DNA of 12,578 bases from Balneolales bacterium. GTDB taxonomy: Bacteria; Bacteroidota; Rhodothermia; Balneolales; HLUCCA01. The DNA lies in contig JAIUMT010000074.1 of assembly GCA_022565415.1 (NCBI GenBank), positions 1-12,578 on the forward strand, in the 5' to 3' direction. Below the pieces are notes generated by a model that saw only the letters and a list, made by a program, of their open reading frames with translations, did not search any database and was not told where the DNA came from. Position 1 is the stretch's first letter, and each line of letters opens with the position of its first letter. Shown in pieces: positions 1 through 7,329 of the stretch. Made by a program: the position numbers and the translations under genes.

Positions 1-1607
1 ATTTGTTTGGCGGAGGGGAACTCTACTGGGGACCCAAACCGGTTACCAGTGGTCCGCACTATTTCGGAGCAATAGGCACCTTACTTGCAATTATTGGCTT
101 ATTTATTGTGCGAAAATCACATCTGCGTGTGTTTTTAACTGTAGCCGTCCTGGCCATTCTGTTCTCGCTAGGAAAACATTTCAGCATGTTGAACAACTTC
201 ATGTTCGACTACTTTCCCCTGTTCAACAAGTTCCGAACCCCAGAAATGTGGCTGATTTTGGCAGTATTTTGCCTCACGATTCCCGCCATGGACGGACTAC
301 AATACCTTGCCGACAAAGCCGGACATTTCATCGAAATCAAGCAGAAATGGTTCATTGCCACGGGTGCAGCTCTCGGATTAGGATTACTACTGTTAATTGG
401 TTCGGGGAGTTTCCTCAGCTATGAGCAGCCGGACGAGCGGGCCAACATCGCCGAACAGTTGGCGAATCAGAATCAGGTTTCTCCTCAAGATCCGCGTGTT
501 TCACAAGCCGTAGATCGCATCATGAACGAGCAGATACTACCCGATCGCAAAGCCGCTGCCCGAGCAGACATCATCCGTTACATCATATTTATTAGTGTTA
601 CGGCCGGACTAATTTGGGTGCTACTTTCTGGCAAACTTGCCGTTTCGTTGGTCTTGGGTGGAATACTGTTGCTAACTGCCATCGACATGATTACGGTGGG
701 TCAGCGTTACGTGCCCGAATCGGCGTATAGTCCCGACGGACGCAGCGTGGTTGAGGTAATTGAAAGCCGAAAACGTCCGATAGATGGATGGTTGCAGGAG
801 GCCATTCAAACCGACGAACCGTGGACGTACCGAGTGTTTCCTCTCTCCGACAATGCTTTCAACAACGCCATTCCATCTTATTTCTATCCGAGCATTGGCG
901 GGTACTCTGGCGCGCGAATGAACTCCTACGACGAAATTCAAACACTGCTCGACAACTCGCTGAGATCGGGAGATTTGGACCTCATGCAACGACTGCTTTC
1001 GATGCTGAATGTGCGCTATGTCACCTTTGGCGGACAAATTCCGGGATTCAATGTCGCCTACGAAAGTGGTGGATTACTGGCGCTCGAAAACCTGACTGTA
1101 TTTCCGAAAGCGTGGTTTGCTACAGATTTTCAACAGGTTACCACCGCACGAGAAGCGGTAAATGCACTACGAGACAATCAGATCGACCTCAAAAACACGG
1201 TCATAATTCAGCACGAGTCGGGCATAACTCCTTCGGCTGATTCTCTAGCGAGAGTTGAAATCACCCGCTACAACGCGCATGAAATTGACTTGAACGTGAG
1301 TAGAAGTTCGGATGGATACCTTGTTATAAGCGAGATGTTTTATGAGGGCGGCTGGAATGCATTTCTGAACGGAGAACCGGTCGATATTCACAGAACAAAC
1401 TACATTCTGCGCGGAGTTGATATTCCGGCTGGAACGCATGAGCTTCAGTTCCGATACGAGCCATCATGGTATGCGACCGCGCGGGTGATTTCAAACATTG
1501 GCAATGTCCTTGCGTTGCTGTTGATTATTGGAATACTCGGGTTCACGGTGAAGAACCACTATGCAAAGAATGAGGAAGTTCAGGAAGATAACAAAGCGCC
1601 TCAATAG
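1..1607 (+). CDS. YfhO-family multi-membrane protein, C-terminal part (5' end outside the window)
   Basis: Reading is open from the left edge (first full codon at base 3) to TAG at 1605-1607, giving 534 visible residues. The first codon is TTG in the middle of a conserved region (YWGPKPVTSGPHYFG), so the true start lies upstream. Visible membrane segments lie near residues 19-36, 41-57, 82-98, 117-137, 190-208, 211-231 and 497-516. FNKFRTPEMW (74-83) and YPSIGGYSGAR (295-305) are family-like. The stretch between the last two helices is a beta-rich outer domain ending in FYEGGWNAFLNGE (446-458) and NYILRGVDIPAGTHELQF (466-483), which is the YfhO signature. YfhO proteins are GT-C-like membrane proteins linked to glycosylation of cell-surface polymers in Firmicutes; their role in Bacteroidota is not established. 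The nearby glycosyltransferases and flippase fit a surface-glycan role, which is inference. Family call is strong, function weak. Confidence 0.9.
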   Translation, partial: LFGGGELYWGPKPVTSGPHYFGAIGTLLAIIGLFIVRKSHLRVFLTVAVLAILFSLGKHFSMLNNFMFDYFPLFNKFRTPEMWLILAVFCLTIPAMDGLQYLADKAGHFIEIKQKWFIATGAALGLGLLLLIGSGSFLSYEQPDERANIAEQLANQNQVSPQDPRVSQAVDRIMNEQILPDRKAAARADIIRYIIFISVTAGLIWVLLSGKLAVSLVLGGILLLTAIDMITVGQRYVPESAYSPDGRSVVEVIESRKRPIDGWLQEAIQTDEPWTYRVFPLSDNAFNNAIPSYFYPSIGGYSGARMNSYDEIQTLLDNSLRSGDLDLMQRLLSMLNVRYVTFGGQIPGFNVAYESGGLLALENLTVFPKAWFATDFQQVTTAREAVNALRDNQIDLKNTVIIQHESGITPSADSLARVEITRYNAHEIDLNVSRSSDGYLVISEMFYEGGWNAFLNGEPVDIHRTNYILRGVDIPAGTHELQFRYEPSWYATARVISNIGNVLALLLIIGILGFTVKNHYAKNEEVQEDNKAPQ

Positions 1608-1664
1608 TGTGGTTTACAATCGAGTTATCTAGGTAACAGACTACCCTGGTCATTCAACCTTAGG

Positions 1665-1769
1665 GCGAGCTACCAGAGTAATGCATCATTAAAACACGTT
1701 TCAGTAGAGCGAGCTACTTGGGCTACCCAAACGTGATCGCGATTCTATAAACACTTCTGATAGAGCTAC
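1665..1769. repeat. Degenerate direct repeats around GAGCTAC (three copies)
   Basis: GAGCTAC occurs at 1667-1673, 1711-1717 and 1763-1769; the first two share the longer core GCGAGCTAC. The sequence before copies two and three is also similar (AAACAC, then TTCAGTAGA or TTCTGATAGA, then the core), so the similarity reaches about 25 bases with small gaps. Spacings are 44 and 52 bases, so this is not a regular tandem array and not a CRISPR. It may be an eroded intergenic repeat family or a set of protein-binding sites. Confidence 0.5.
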
Positions 1770-1803
1770 CTAATTAGTATGTCTATAATAATAGAATACA
1801 TGC

Positions 1804-1834
1804 GAAAAGCTAAGAGCGGAATTTTCTCTCTTAG
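1804..1834 (-). terminator. Probable rho-independent terminator of the methyltransferase gene
   Basis: CTAAGAG (1810-1816) and CTCTTAG (1828-1834) form a perfect 7-bp stem with an 11-base loop. Read on the minus strand, the stem is followed by C then TTTT (1808-1805). It sits 28 bases past the stop of the minus-strand methyltransferase, the right place and direction. The stem is AT-rich and the T-run short, so termination may be weak. Confidence 0.45.
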
Positions 1835-1861
1835 AGTTTGCTTGGACTAAAGCATTACACG

Positions 1862-2527
1862 CTAAATTCCCAGACAGTTGCCATCCCGATAAAAAACGGA
1901 GGTCTCGCTGCCCATGAAATCTTGTGGGATGAATCCGGTGAAACGCAACTGACGAAACTCGTTCTCCTTCAGAAATTCGAGTGCCGGAGCATATCGCTCC
2001 CGCTCGCTGTTATCGAAAATAATAACGCCACGATGGCTGAGGCGTGCGAGGCATTCATACGCGCAAGCAACGCGTTCACGACCATCGATAATAATGATGT
2101 CGTACAAGGTTCCGGCATCTTCAGAAACACAACGCACATAACTACCATCACCCAGGTTTCGCAAACGAATCTCTGCATTCGGAGGCAGCTCTTGCCTAAT
2201 CTGTTCGTACCATCCCTGATGATGCTCGACACTAACCACTTGCTTCACCCGCTCGGCCCACCAGCGCGTACTCATTCCGGAACCAAACTCAAAAACGGTG
2301 ATGTCTGCAGGAATACGATCTGAAAATGCATCCAGAAAGGTGTACGTGTACCAAGGCACCGCTTTACCACCCGCGCCAAGTGAAGCATTCTTCCGGCGAG
2401 ACTCGAACCAACCCCACTCAGCAAGCGGACTCTTATGCTTCAGAAGCAAGTATTCAAACCAACTTGTCCGGCTTAGTACTGGTTCAATACGTTTCTTATA
2501 AAATGCAGAACGGGTGAGTATTTTCAT
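1862..2527 (-). CDS. Class I SAM-dependent methyltransferase, glycan-cluster type
   Basis: This 221-residue protein is predicted to transfer a methyl group from S-adenosylmethionine to an unidentified acceptor, perhaps a sugar or glycan intermediate. The Rossmann-fold motif I is VFEFGSGMST (78-87). The acidic residue that usually binds the SAM ribose is E101 in VSVEHH, 14 residues after motif I. DIIIIDGRER (143-152) fits the post-II region and GVIIFDNSERERY (167-179) the next strand and loop. The 60 residues before the core contain a W/Y-rich segment (PLAEWGWFESRR, 34-45) seen in related methyltransferases from polysaccharide loci. No signal peptide or membrane segment is visible. The start is ATG at 2527, 39 bases after the stop of the upstream glycosyltransferase on the same strand, so the two are probably co-transcribed. 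Fold assignment is confident; substrate is unknown. Confidence 0.87.
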   Translation of the reverse strand: MKILTRSAFYKKRIEPVLSRTSWFEYLLLKHKSPLAEWGWFESRRKNASLGAGGKAVPWYTYTFLDAFSDRIPADITVFEFGSGMSTRWWAERVKQVVSVEHHQGWYEQIRQELPPNAEIRLRNLGDGSYVRCVSEDAGTLYDIIIIDGRERVACAYECLARLSHRGVIIFDNSERERYAPALEFLKENEFRQLRFTGFIPQDFMGSETSVFYRDGNCLGI

Positions 2528-2566
2528 CAGATATCAGAATCGGTAATGTGAATAGGTGCATTGTGC

Positions 2567-3385
2567 TTATTTAATCGACGTCCACCAGTGCCCAAATTCT
2601 TTGAGCCAAAAGCGATACGGTGTATGCATGAGGGATGACATAAGTCCGTAATGTTTGCCTCTCGAACGTCGGATGGAGAACAAATGATAACGTCTTTGAT
2701 GCCGGTTCATCTGGGCCTTATACTTTAAATAACAATTGTAATATCCCCAGTTCTCGGTAAGGTTGCTTGTAATTCGGTCGGCGTTAGAATGCATCGTGAT
2801 TTTTTGCAAAGGCTCGGGGACAATTCGGGCTACGCCGTATGCGAACACCAACCGTAGCCACAAATCGTAGTCCTGGGCAGCCTCCAGAGCTGTATCGAAT
2901 CCGCCTACGCTGCGAATATACTCTGTTCGGGTAAATACCTGGTTCCCAATGAGATTTCGGTACAGCAGGTCTTCAAAACGGATAATGGAGGGCTTTCGCC
3001 ATCTTTTTTTACCATTATCGGTAACGAGAATGCTTTCGGAAGCCAGTAGTGAAATACCGGGTTGCCAGTCGTTCACAAATCGTTCGAGGCGATTGGGCAT
3101 GAACCGGTCGTCGTCGTCGAGCCCGGTAATGAACACCCCCTCAGCCATTTCAATAGCGCGGTTTCGTGAGGCAGGAGCCCCAATCGATTTGGGGTTGGAC
3201 ACAAACCGGAATGGAAAATCGGCTTGGTATGTAGCCAGGAACCCGGCTGTTCCATCATCAGAGCCATCATCGACCACAATCAGTTCGAAATCACGAAATG
3301 TTTGCTCCTCGACAGACTTTATGGCCCTTTGTAAAAGCTCCAGGCGATTCTTTGTAACCAGATAGATGGTAACCGTCAGATTCAT
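2567..3385 (-). CDS. Family 2 glycosyltransferase (GT-A fold)
   Basis: Predicted 272-residue cytoplasmic enzyme that transfers a sugar from a nucleotide-sugar donor. The GT2 core begins at once: VTIYLVTKNR (5-14), VVDDGSDDGT (37-46, nucleotide binding), a metal-binding DxD region GLDDDD (88-93) and a catalytic-base region AAQDYDLWLRL (169-179). The tail (225-272) is basic and aromatic, which could aid membrane association. I chose ATG at 3385 because the family's first strand starts five residues later; an upstream in-frame start at 3424 would add 13 residues with no family similarity. It is the first gene of a minus-strand pair with the methyltransferase and is divergent from a second GT2 gene, with 93 bases between starts. 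Family call strong; donor and acceptor cannot be told. Confidence 0.93.
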   Translation of the reverse strand: MNLTVTIYLVTKNRLELLQRAIKSVEEQTFRDFELIVVDDGSDDGTAGFLATYQADFPFRFVSNPKSIGAPASRNRAIEMAEGVFITGLDDDDRFMPNRLERFVNDWQPGISLLASESILVTDNGKKRWRKPSIIRFEDLLYRNLIGNQVFTRTEYIRSVGGFDTALEAAQDYDLWLRLVFAYGVARIVPEPLQKITMHSNADRITSNLTENWGYYNCYLKYKAQMNRHQRRYHLFSIRRSRGKHYGLMSSLMHTPYRFWLKEFGHWWTSIK

Positions 3386-3467
3386 CGTTCTTGATTTTAT
3401 ACTAATTTGGCTTAAAATACACATTTGTGGCCCGCGATTCCCTATTCATTCAGCGGTGAATATTCTG

Positions 3468-3475
3468 TACTTTTG
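3468..3475 (+). promoter_or_regulatory. Candidate Bacteroidota -7 promoter element before the plus-strand GT2 gene
   Basis: TACTTTTG matches the Bacteroidota -7 consensus TAnnTTTG exactly. It ends only three bases before the ATG at 3479, so transcription from it would begin at or next to the start codon and give a leaderless message. I see no clear -33 TTG at the usual distance, so a chance match is quite possible. Confidence 0.25.
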
Positions 3476-3478
3476 ATT

Positions 3479-4423
3479 ATGACTAAATCTTCTGGAAATT
3501 CACACATTACTGTTGCTATCTGTACGTACAACCGAAGTGCTTACTTGCGCGATACCTTGGCGTGTTTGGGCATACAACAGACGGATTTGGCCAAATTCGA
3601 CGTACTGGTTGTCAATAATAACTGCACCGACGACACAGACGACATCATTAAGCAGGCCCAGGCCGATTATCCGGCGCTGCAGCTTGGCTCGGTGCAAGAG
3701 AAACAGCAAGGTTTATCGCATGCCCGAAACCGCGCCCTAAACGATTCCCGTGGCGAATATGTGCTTTTTATCGACGATGATGTGTACATAGAAGACGATT
3801 TCATAGAAAGTTGGACTCAATTTGTGGAATCAGGCAAGGTTGATGCAGCAGGCGGACCGATTTCCGTGCATTTTGATGATGGAAAACCCCGCTGGTTTCC
3901 CATGATTTTAGCCCAGATGCTGGGTCGGCACAAAGCACAAAAACCGCACTATGTTTATCCAAAAGGGGCTTTCCCGCATGGTGGAAACATGATTTTCAAA
4001 AGAGATATTGCTTTGGCGATAGGGTTTAATACCTCAATTGGCCGAACCGGCAACCAGCTTTCTGCCGGAGAAGAAAAAGATTTCTTCCGAAGATTACAGT
4101 CGAGAAAGGTGACTATTCGTCATAATCCCGATGCTTCGCTGAAACACCGAATCGGAGGAGAACGCCTTACCAAAGATTACTTTGTTCGTCAGGCTCGTGG
4201 TATTGGTCATGGCGACGCACATTCCGGGGTTAGCAGTTTCATTTGGTACCCGACTCAACTTGCAAAACTGGTAGCAAGTTGCATCATAAGTGCCGGATAT
4301 TTACTTAAGCTGCAAAAAGACAAAGCACAGATGCTGATTCGGTTTCGGATTGAAGTTATTCGTGGCTTCCGAACCGCCAAATCAGGAGAAACCACAGCTA
4401 CCGACAATCCCTCCTTAGCATGA
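3479..4423 (+). CDS. Family 2 glycosyltransferase, flippase-linked
   Basis: Predicted 314-residue glycosyltransferase. The N-terminal GT-A core starts with ITVAICTYNR (10-19), followed by VVNNNCTDDT (44-53), QGLSHARNRAL (77-87), and the DxD metal site FIDDDV (97-102). GEEKDFFRRL (197-206) corresponds to the acidic catalytic-base region. PKGAFPHGGNMIF (161-173) is typical of acceptor-side sequence in this subgroup. The C-terminal ~60 residues contain a moderately hydrophobic segment (LAKLVASCIISAGYLL, 261-276) that may bind the membrane. ATG 3479 is preferred because the family core starts nine residues in; an open frame continues to 3425 but without family-like sequence. The stop overlaps the next gene's start as ATGA (4420-4423), so translation is probably coupled. 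Family call strong; sugar specificity unknown. Confidence 0.94.
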   Translation: MTKSSGNSHITVAICTYNRSAYLRDTLACLGIQQTDLAKFDVLVVNNNCTDDTDDIIKQAQADYPALQLGSVQEKQQGLSHARNRALNDSRGEYVLFIDDDVYIEDDFIESWTQFVESGKVDAAGGPISVHFDDGKPRWFPMILAQMLGRHKAQKPHYVYPKGAFPHGGNMIFKRDIALAIGFNTSIGRTGNQLSAGEEKDFFRRLQSRKVTIRHNPDASLKHRIGGERLTKDYFVRQARGIGHGDAHSGVSSFIWYPTQLAKLVASCIISAGYLLKLQKDKAQMLIRFRIEVIRGFRTAKSGETTATDNPSLA

Positions 4424-5892
4424 GTCAGATTAAGGAACAAGGCATCTGGAACACACTTCTTTCGTACTTCGGTGTCGGAATTGGCGTGCTCAACCTCATA
4501 TTCCTGTATCCGTTTTTCTTCGAAACCGACGAAATTGGCTTAATTCGCATCCTTACCAGTATTTCAATTCTGTATGCACAAGTTGCAAGCGTCGGATTCA
4601 ACAGCGTGATCATTCGCTTTTTCCCGCATTTCAGAAACCGCAACAACGGATTTCCCTTCGCAGTACTACTTTTCAGCACAATTGGATTCCTCCTCACAAC
4701 AGTACTGCTATTGCTTCTGCGTCCGGTAATTGAGCCCATCTACATCGAGAACTCGCAATTATTTGTTGAATATTACACCTGGCTGATCCCTCTGTCGCTA
4801 TTTGTGCTCTTTTGCAACATTGGGGAGAGCTTTCTTCTCATGCAATACCGAACGGTGTTCACCTTATTCATAAAAGAAGTTCTGCTCCGTTTACTAACCC
4901 TAGCCGGCATATTGACCGTGGCATTTGACTATATCAATTTCGAACAATTTCTCGTTTGGTTTCTGGTAATACACGCATTGACTTTACTAATCATTTCGGT
5001 ACCGCTTTATCGGTCAGCAGCCATCTCTTTCGTACCCGACTTCACCTTTTTCAAACCGAGACGCCTCAAACTCATACTCCGCTACGGATTCGTATCGCTG
5101 CTCACCGGTGCAACAGCATATTTCATACAACTTATAGATTCGCTAATGATCGGAGCCTACTTAGATCTCGATCAGGTGGGAGTGTACACCATTGCTTTCT
5201 TCATGGGATCGGTAATAGCGATGCCCGCGCGTGGCATTAGCCGAATTGCCGTACCGATGGTTGCCAACGCCTGGAAACGCAAACGCCCCGACCGCATCCA
5301 ATCCCTCTACAAAAATACCTCATTCCTTCAATACACCTTCGGATTACTCTTTTTAGCCGGGATTTTAGCCAATATTGAAGATGTCTTCGATTTTCTGCCT
5401 GAGGCATTCGCCGCAGGCTCGGTGGTGGTTTTATGGATCGGAATCGGAAATTTAATCGACATGACCGGCGGACTCAACAGCTTCATCCTGAACACATCGC
5501 CCAAATACGACCGGGATCTGTACTTCAACCTCTTCTTTGTAGTGCTCTGCATCATAACCAATATTCTTTTGATTCCGGTATATGGCCTGATGGGAGCAGC
5601 CATCGCAAGCGCCAGCAGTTACCTCGGTGTAAACCTAGTACGTGGATCGTATCTTTGGTACGTGTACCGGATGCAGCCCTTTTCCCTATCGTACATTCGC
5701 ACCACATTAGTCATTCTTGCAAGTGTGGTGCCGGCAACCTACCTCACCATCGAGACCGGAAATCCAATCCTGAATATCATAATTCGATCTATCATTATTC
5801 TGGTTTTATTAACTATTATTGTGATGGTAACCCGCACACATATTGTCGTTAAGCACACGCTAGACGAACTCCGAAACAGCGAAGACACGTAG
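4420..5892 (+). CDS. Wzx-type oligosaccharide flippase (polysaccharide biosynthesis protein, MOP superfamily)
   Basis: A 490-residue inner-membrane protein made almost entirely of hydrophobic helices; about 12-14 can be picked out by eye, matching Wzx/PST family transporters in length and helix number. The N terminus (GIWNTLLSYFGVGIGVLNLIF) has the usual start of this family in Bacteroidota. Internal regions such as LLTGATAYFIQLIDSLMIG and YTIAFFMGSVIAMPARG resemble the start of the second half, where the pseudo-symmetric fold repeats. Its expected job is moving lipid-linked oligosaccharide from the cytoplasmic to the periplasmic side of the inner membrane. It shares an ATGA overlap with the upstream glycosyltransferase, so both are one transcription unit. 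No polymerase (Wzy) or chain-length regulator is visible here. Family call strong; the exact substrate is not deducible. Confidence 0.92.
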   Translation: MSQIKEQGIWNTLLSYFGVGIGVLNLIFLYPFFFETDEIGLIRILTSISILYAQVASVGFNSVIIRFFPHFRNRNNGFPFAVLLFSTIGFLLTTVLLLLLRPVIEPIYIENSQLFVEYYTWLIPLSLFVLFCNIGESFLLMQYRTVFTLFIKEVLLRLLTLAGILTVAFDYINFEQFLVWFLVIHALTLLIISVPLYRSAAISFVPDFTFFKPRRLKLILRYGFVSLLTGATAYFIQLIDSLMIGAYLDLDQVGVYTIAFFMGSVIAMPARGISRIAVPMVANAWKRKRPDRIQSLYKNTSFLQYTFGLLFLAGILANIEDVFDFLPEAFAAGSVVVLWIGIGNLIDMTGGLNSFILNTSPKYDRDLYFNLFFVVLCIITNILLIPVYGLMGAAIASASSYLGVNLVRGSYLWYVYRMQPFSLSYIRTTLVILASVVPATYLTIETGNPILNIIIRSIIILVLLTIIVMVTRTHIVVKHTLDELRNSEDT

Positions 5893-5947
5893 AAACACAA
5901 TCACATCAGAGTGCAATTTTCCGTATTTTCGTGTACTGAAAACAAAT

Positions 5948-5955
5948 TAACTTTA
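5948..5955 (+). promoter_or_regulatory. Candidate -7 element of a hisS promoter
   Basis: TAACTTTA matches TAnnTTTG at five of the six fixed positions. If used, transcription would begin around 5959-5960, exactly where the leader hairpin begins. A second near match, TATTTTCG, lies at 5924-5931. No clear -33 TTG is seen at the usual spacing. Confidence 0.25.
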
Positions 5956-5959
5956 CCCC

Positions 5960-5996
5960 GAATCTGGAAGTTCGATCAAGTAACACTTCCGAATTC
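5960..5996 (+). promoter_or_regulatory. Hairpin in the hisS leader
   Basis: GAATCTGGAAGT (5960-5971) can pair with ACTTCCGAATTC (5985-5996): ten Watson-Crick pairs, one G-U wobble (5965/5991) and one C-A mismatch (5964/5992), closing a 13-base loop. It ends 18 bases before the hisS ATG. A run of five T (6006-6010) follows but is nine bases from the stem, so it is a poor terminator. It could stabilise the message, regulate hisS, or be a weak end for the flippase transcript. Confidence 0.4.
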
Positions 5997-6014
5997 TCGT
6001 ACATATTTTTCCGC

Positions 6015-7277
6015 ATGGCACAAACGCAATTCACCACTCATCATGGAATGGTCGACATCCTCCCGGAGGAGGCTCAAAAATGGCAATATATCGAGCAAAT
6101 CATTCGAGAAACAGCCAAATCGTTTCATTTTGGTGAAATCCGAACACCGATTCTTGAGCAAACCGCGCTTATTTCCCGGGGAATTGGAGAATTAACGGAT
6201 ATCGTTTCGAAGGAGATGTTTGCGTTTAATCGCGGCGAAGACCAATACGTTTTGAGACCCGAAGGTACTGCTCCCGTGTCGCGTGCTTATGTGCAACATC
6301 ATATGGAGCAACGCGGCGGCGTGCAGAAATTGTTTTACATCGGACCCATGTTCCGTGCAGAACGCCCTCAGAAAGGTCGTCAACGGCAATTTCATCAGTT
6401 TGGCGCCGAGATGATTGGAAGCGCAGATCCCATGGCCGACGCCGAAATCATCGCGTTCATGAGTGAAGTGTACCGCCGAATTGGTATCAAAAACACCGTT
6501 TTGAATATAAACTCGGTCGGAGATCCGGCTTCGCGAAAGGCTTACAAGGAGGCTCTTCAAAACTACCTCCGACCGCATTTCAACGAATTAAGTGAACTCT
6601 CGCAAACTCGTTTCGAGACAAATCCGATGCGAATTCTGGACTCAAAAGAGCCAGAAGATCAGGAAATTGTGGCGAAAGCTCCGGTAATTACTGAATATTT
6701 AAATCAGGAAAGTGCCACTCATTACGCTTTCGTCCGTAAATACCTCGACGATTTGGGTATCGAATACAAGCAAACCCCACGCTTGGTCCGCGGACTCGAC
6801 TACTACACCCAAACTGCTTTCGAGCTTACTAGTCCCGATTTGGGTGCACAAGATGCACTCGGAGGCGGCGGACGTTACGATTTACTTATCGAAGAGATTG
6901 GCGGTCAGCCTACGCCCGCAGTTGGATTTGCCTCCGGAATAGAGCGATTACTAATAGCTTGTGAAGCGCTTGAAATCCCACTGGGAGAGCCTGCTTATTT
7001 GGATATTTACATAGTGACCCGCGGAGATGCCGCCAGAATGTGGGCCTTGAAACACCTTCCTAAACTCCGATCTCTTGGTTTGTCGGTTTCTATGGACTAC
7101 GCCGGACGTTCTATCAAAGCCCAGATGAAAGAAGCAAATAGGGAGAATGCCACGTACTGCATCATCGTTGGAGAAAGCGAGCTGGAATCAGGCGAACTAA
7201 CATTCAGAAAAATGGTCGAAAGCGAAGAGTTTAAGTTGACCTTCGAGCAAATAATTAACCGACTTCGACCAATTTAG
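6015..7277 (+). CDS. hisS: Histidyl-tRNA synthetase
   Basis: A 420-residue cytoplasmic class II aminoacyl-tRNA synthetase that charges tRNA-His with histidine using ATP; the length is normal for bacterial HisRS. GMVDILPEEA (11-20) is the N-terminal family motif. LRPEGTAPVSRAY (80-92) and motif 2, GPMFRAERPQKGRQRQFHQFG (110-130, split here only as a location), carry the ATP-binding arginine R114. The histidine-specific motifs are LVRGLDYYT (257-265, with R259) and GGGGRYD (283-289). Motif 3 is GFASGIERL (304-312). Residues ~326-420 form the anticodon-binding domain. ATG 6015 places the family motif at the usual distance from the N terminus. All expected key residues are present, so the enzyme should be active. 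It lies 122 bases after the flippase, probably with its own promoter, and 52 bases before the next gene. Confidence 0.98.
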   Translation: MAQTQFTTHHGMVDILPEEAQKWQYIEQIIRETAKSFHFGEIRTPILEQTALISRGIGELTDIVSKEMFAFNRGEDQYVLRPEGTAPVSRAYVQHHMEQRGGVQKLFYIGPMFRAERPQKGRQRQFHQFGAEMIGSADPMADAEIIAFMSEVYRRIGIKNTVLNINSVGDPASRKAYKEALQNYLRPHFNELSELSQTRFETNPMRILDSKEPEDQEIVAKAPVITEYLNQESATHYAFVRKYLDDLGIEYKQTPRLVRGLDYYTQTAFELTSPDLGAQDALGGGGRYDLLIEEIGGQPTPAVGFASGIERLLIACEALEIPLGEPAYLDIYIVTRGDAARMWALKHLPKLRSLGLSVSMDYAGRSIKAQMKEANRENATYCIIVGESELESGELTFRKMVESEEFKLTFEQIINRLRPI

Positions 7278-7329
7278 CTAGTAAACCTACCTACATCACG
7301 TATTCAACACTATATCATTATCCAACCGC

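Larger units (their letters stand above)
1608..1861. other. Intergenic region, 254 bp, AT-rich, with repeats and palindromes
   Basis: This gap lies between the ends of two converging genes, the YfhO-type gene on plus and the methyltransferase on minus. It contains a near-palindrome with a CTAG core (1624-1637), an imperfect hairpin CCCTGGT/ACC-TT-AGGG (1644-1665), three copies of GAGCTAC with partly similar flanks, a short hairpin TTGGG-CTA-CCCAA (1718-1730), the palindrome ATCGCGAT (1736-1743), and a probable minus-strand terminator (1804-1834). I see no convincing coding sequence or tRNA. Confidence 0.7.

Noticed and set aside
788..1240. Open frame of 150 codons on the plus strand inside the YfhO-type gene
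   Set aside because: It lies wholly inside a well-supported gene in another frame, and its product is rich in R, S and C with no family-like pattern.
1665..1769. CRISPR array
   Set aside because: The shared core is only 7-9 bases, spacing is uneven, the copies diverge and no cas gene is nearby.
1608..1861. tRNA gene or mobile-element end
   Set aside because: No cloverleaf, no GTTCRANTC-type T-arm, no transposase fragment and no matching terminal inverted repeats were found.
1838..2323. Open frame of 161 codons on the plus strand
   Set aside because: It is antisense to the methyltransferase, whose motifs are clear, and has no recognisable motif itself.
5893..6014. T-box riboswitch before hisS
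   Set aside because: The leader is far too short and lacks the conserved T-box sequence and antiterminator.
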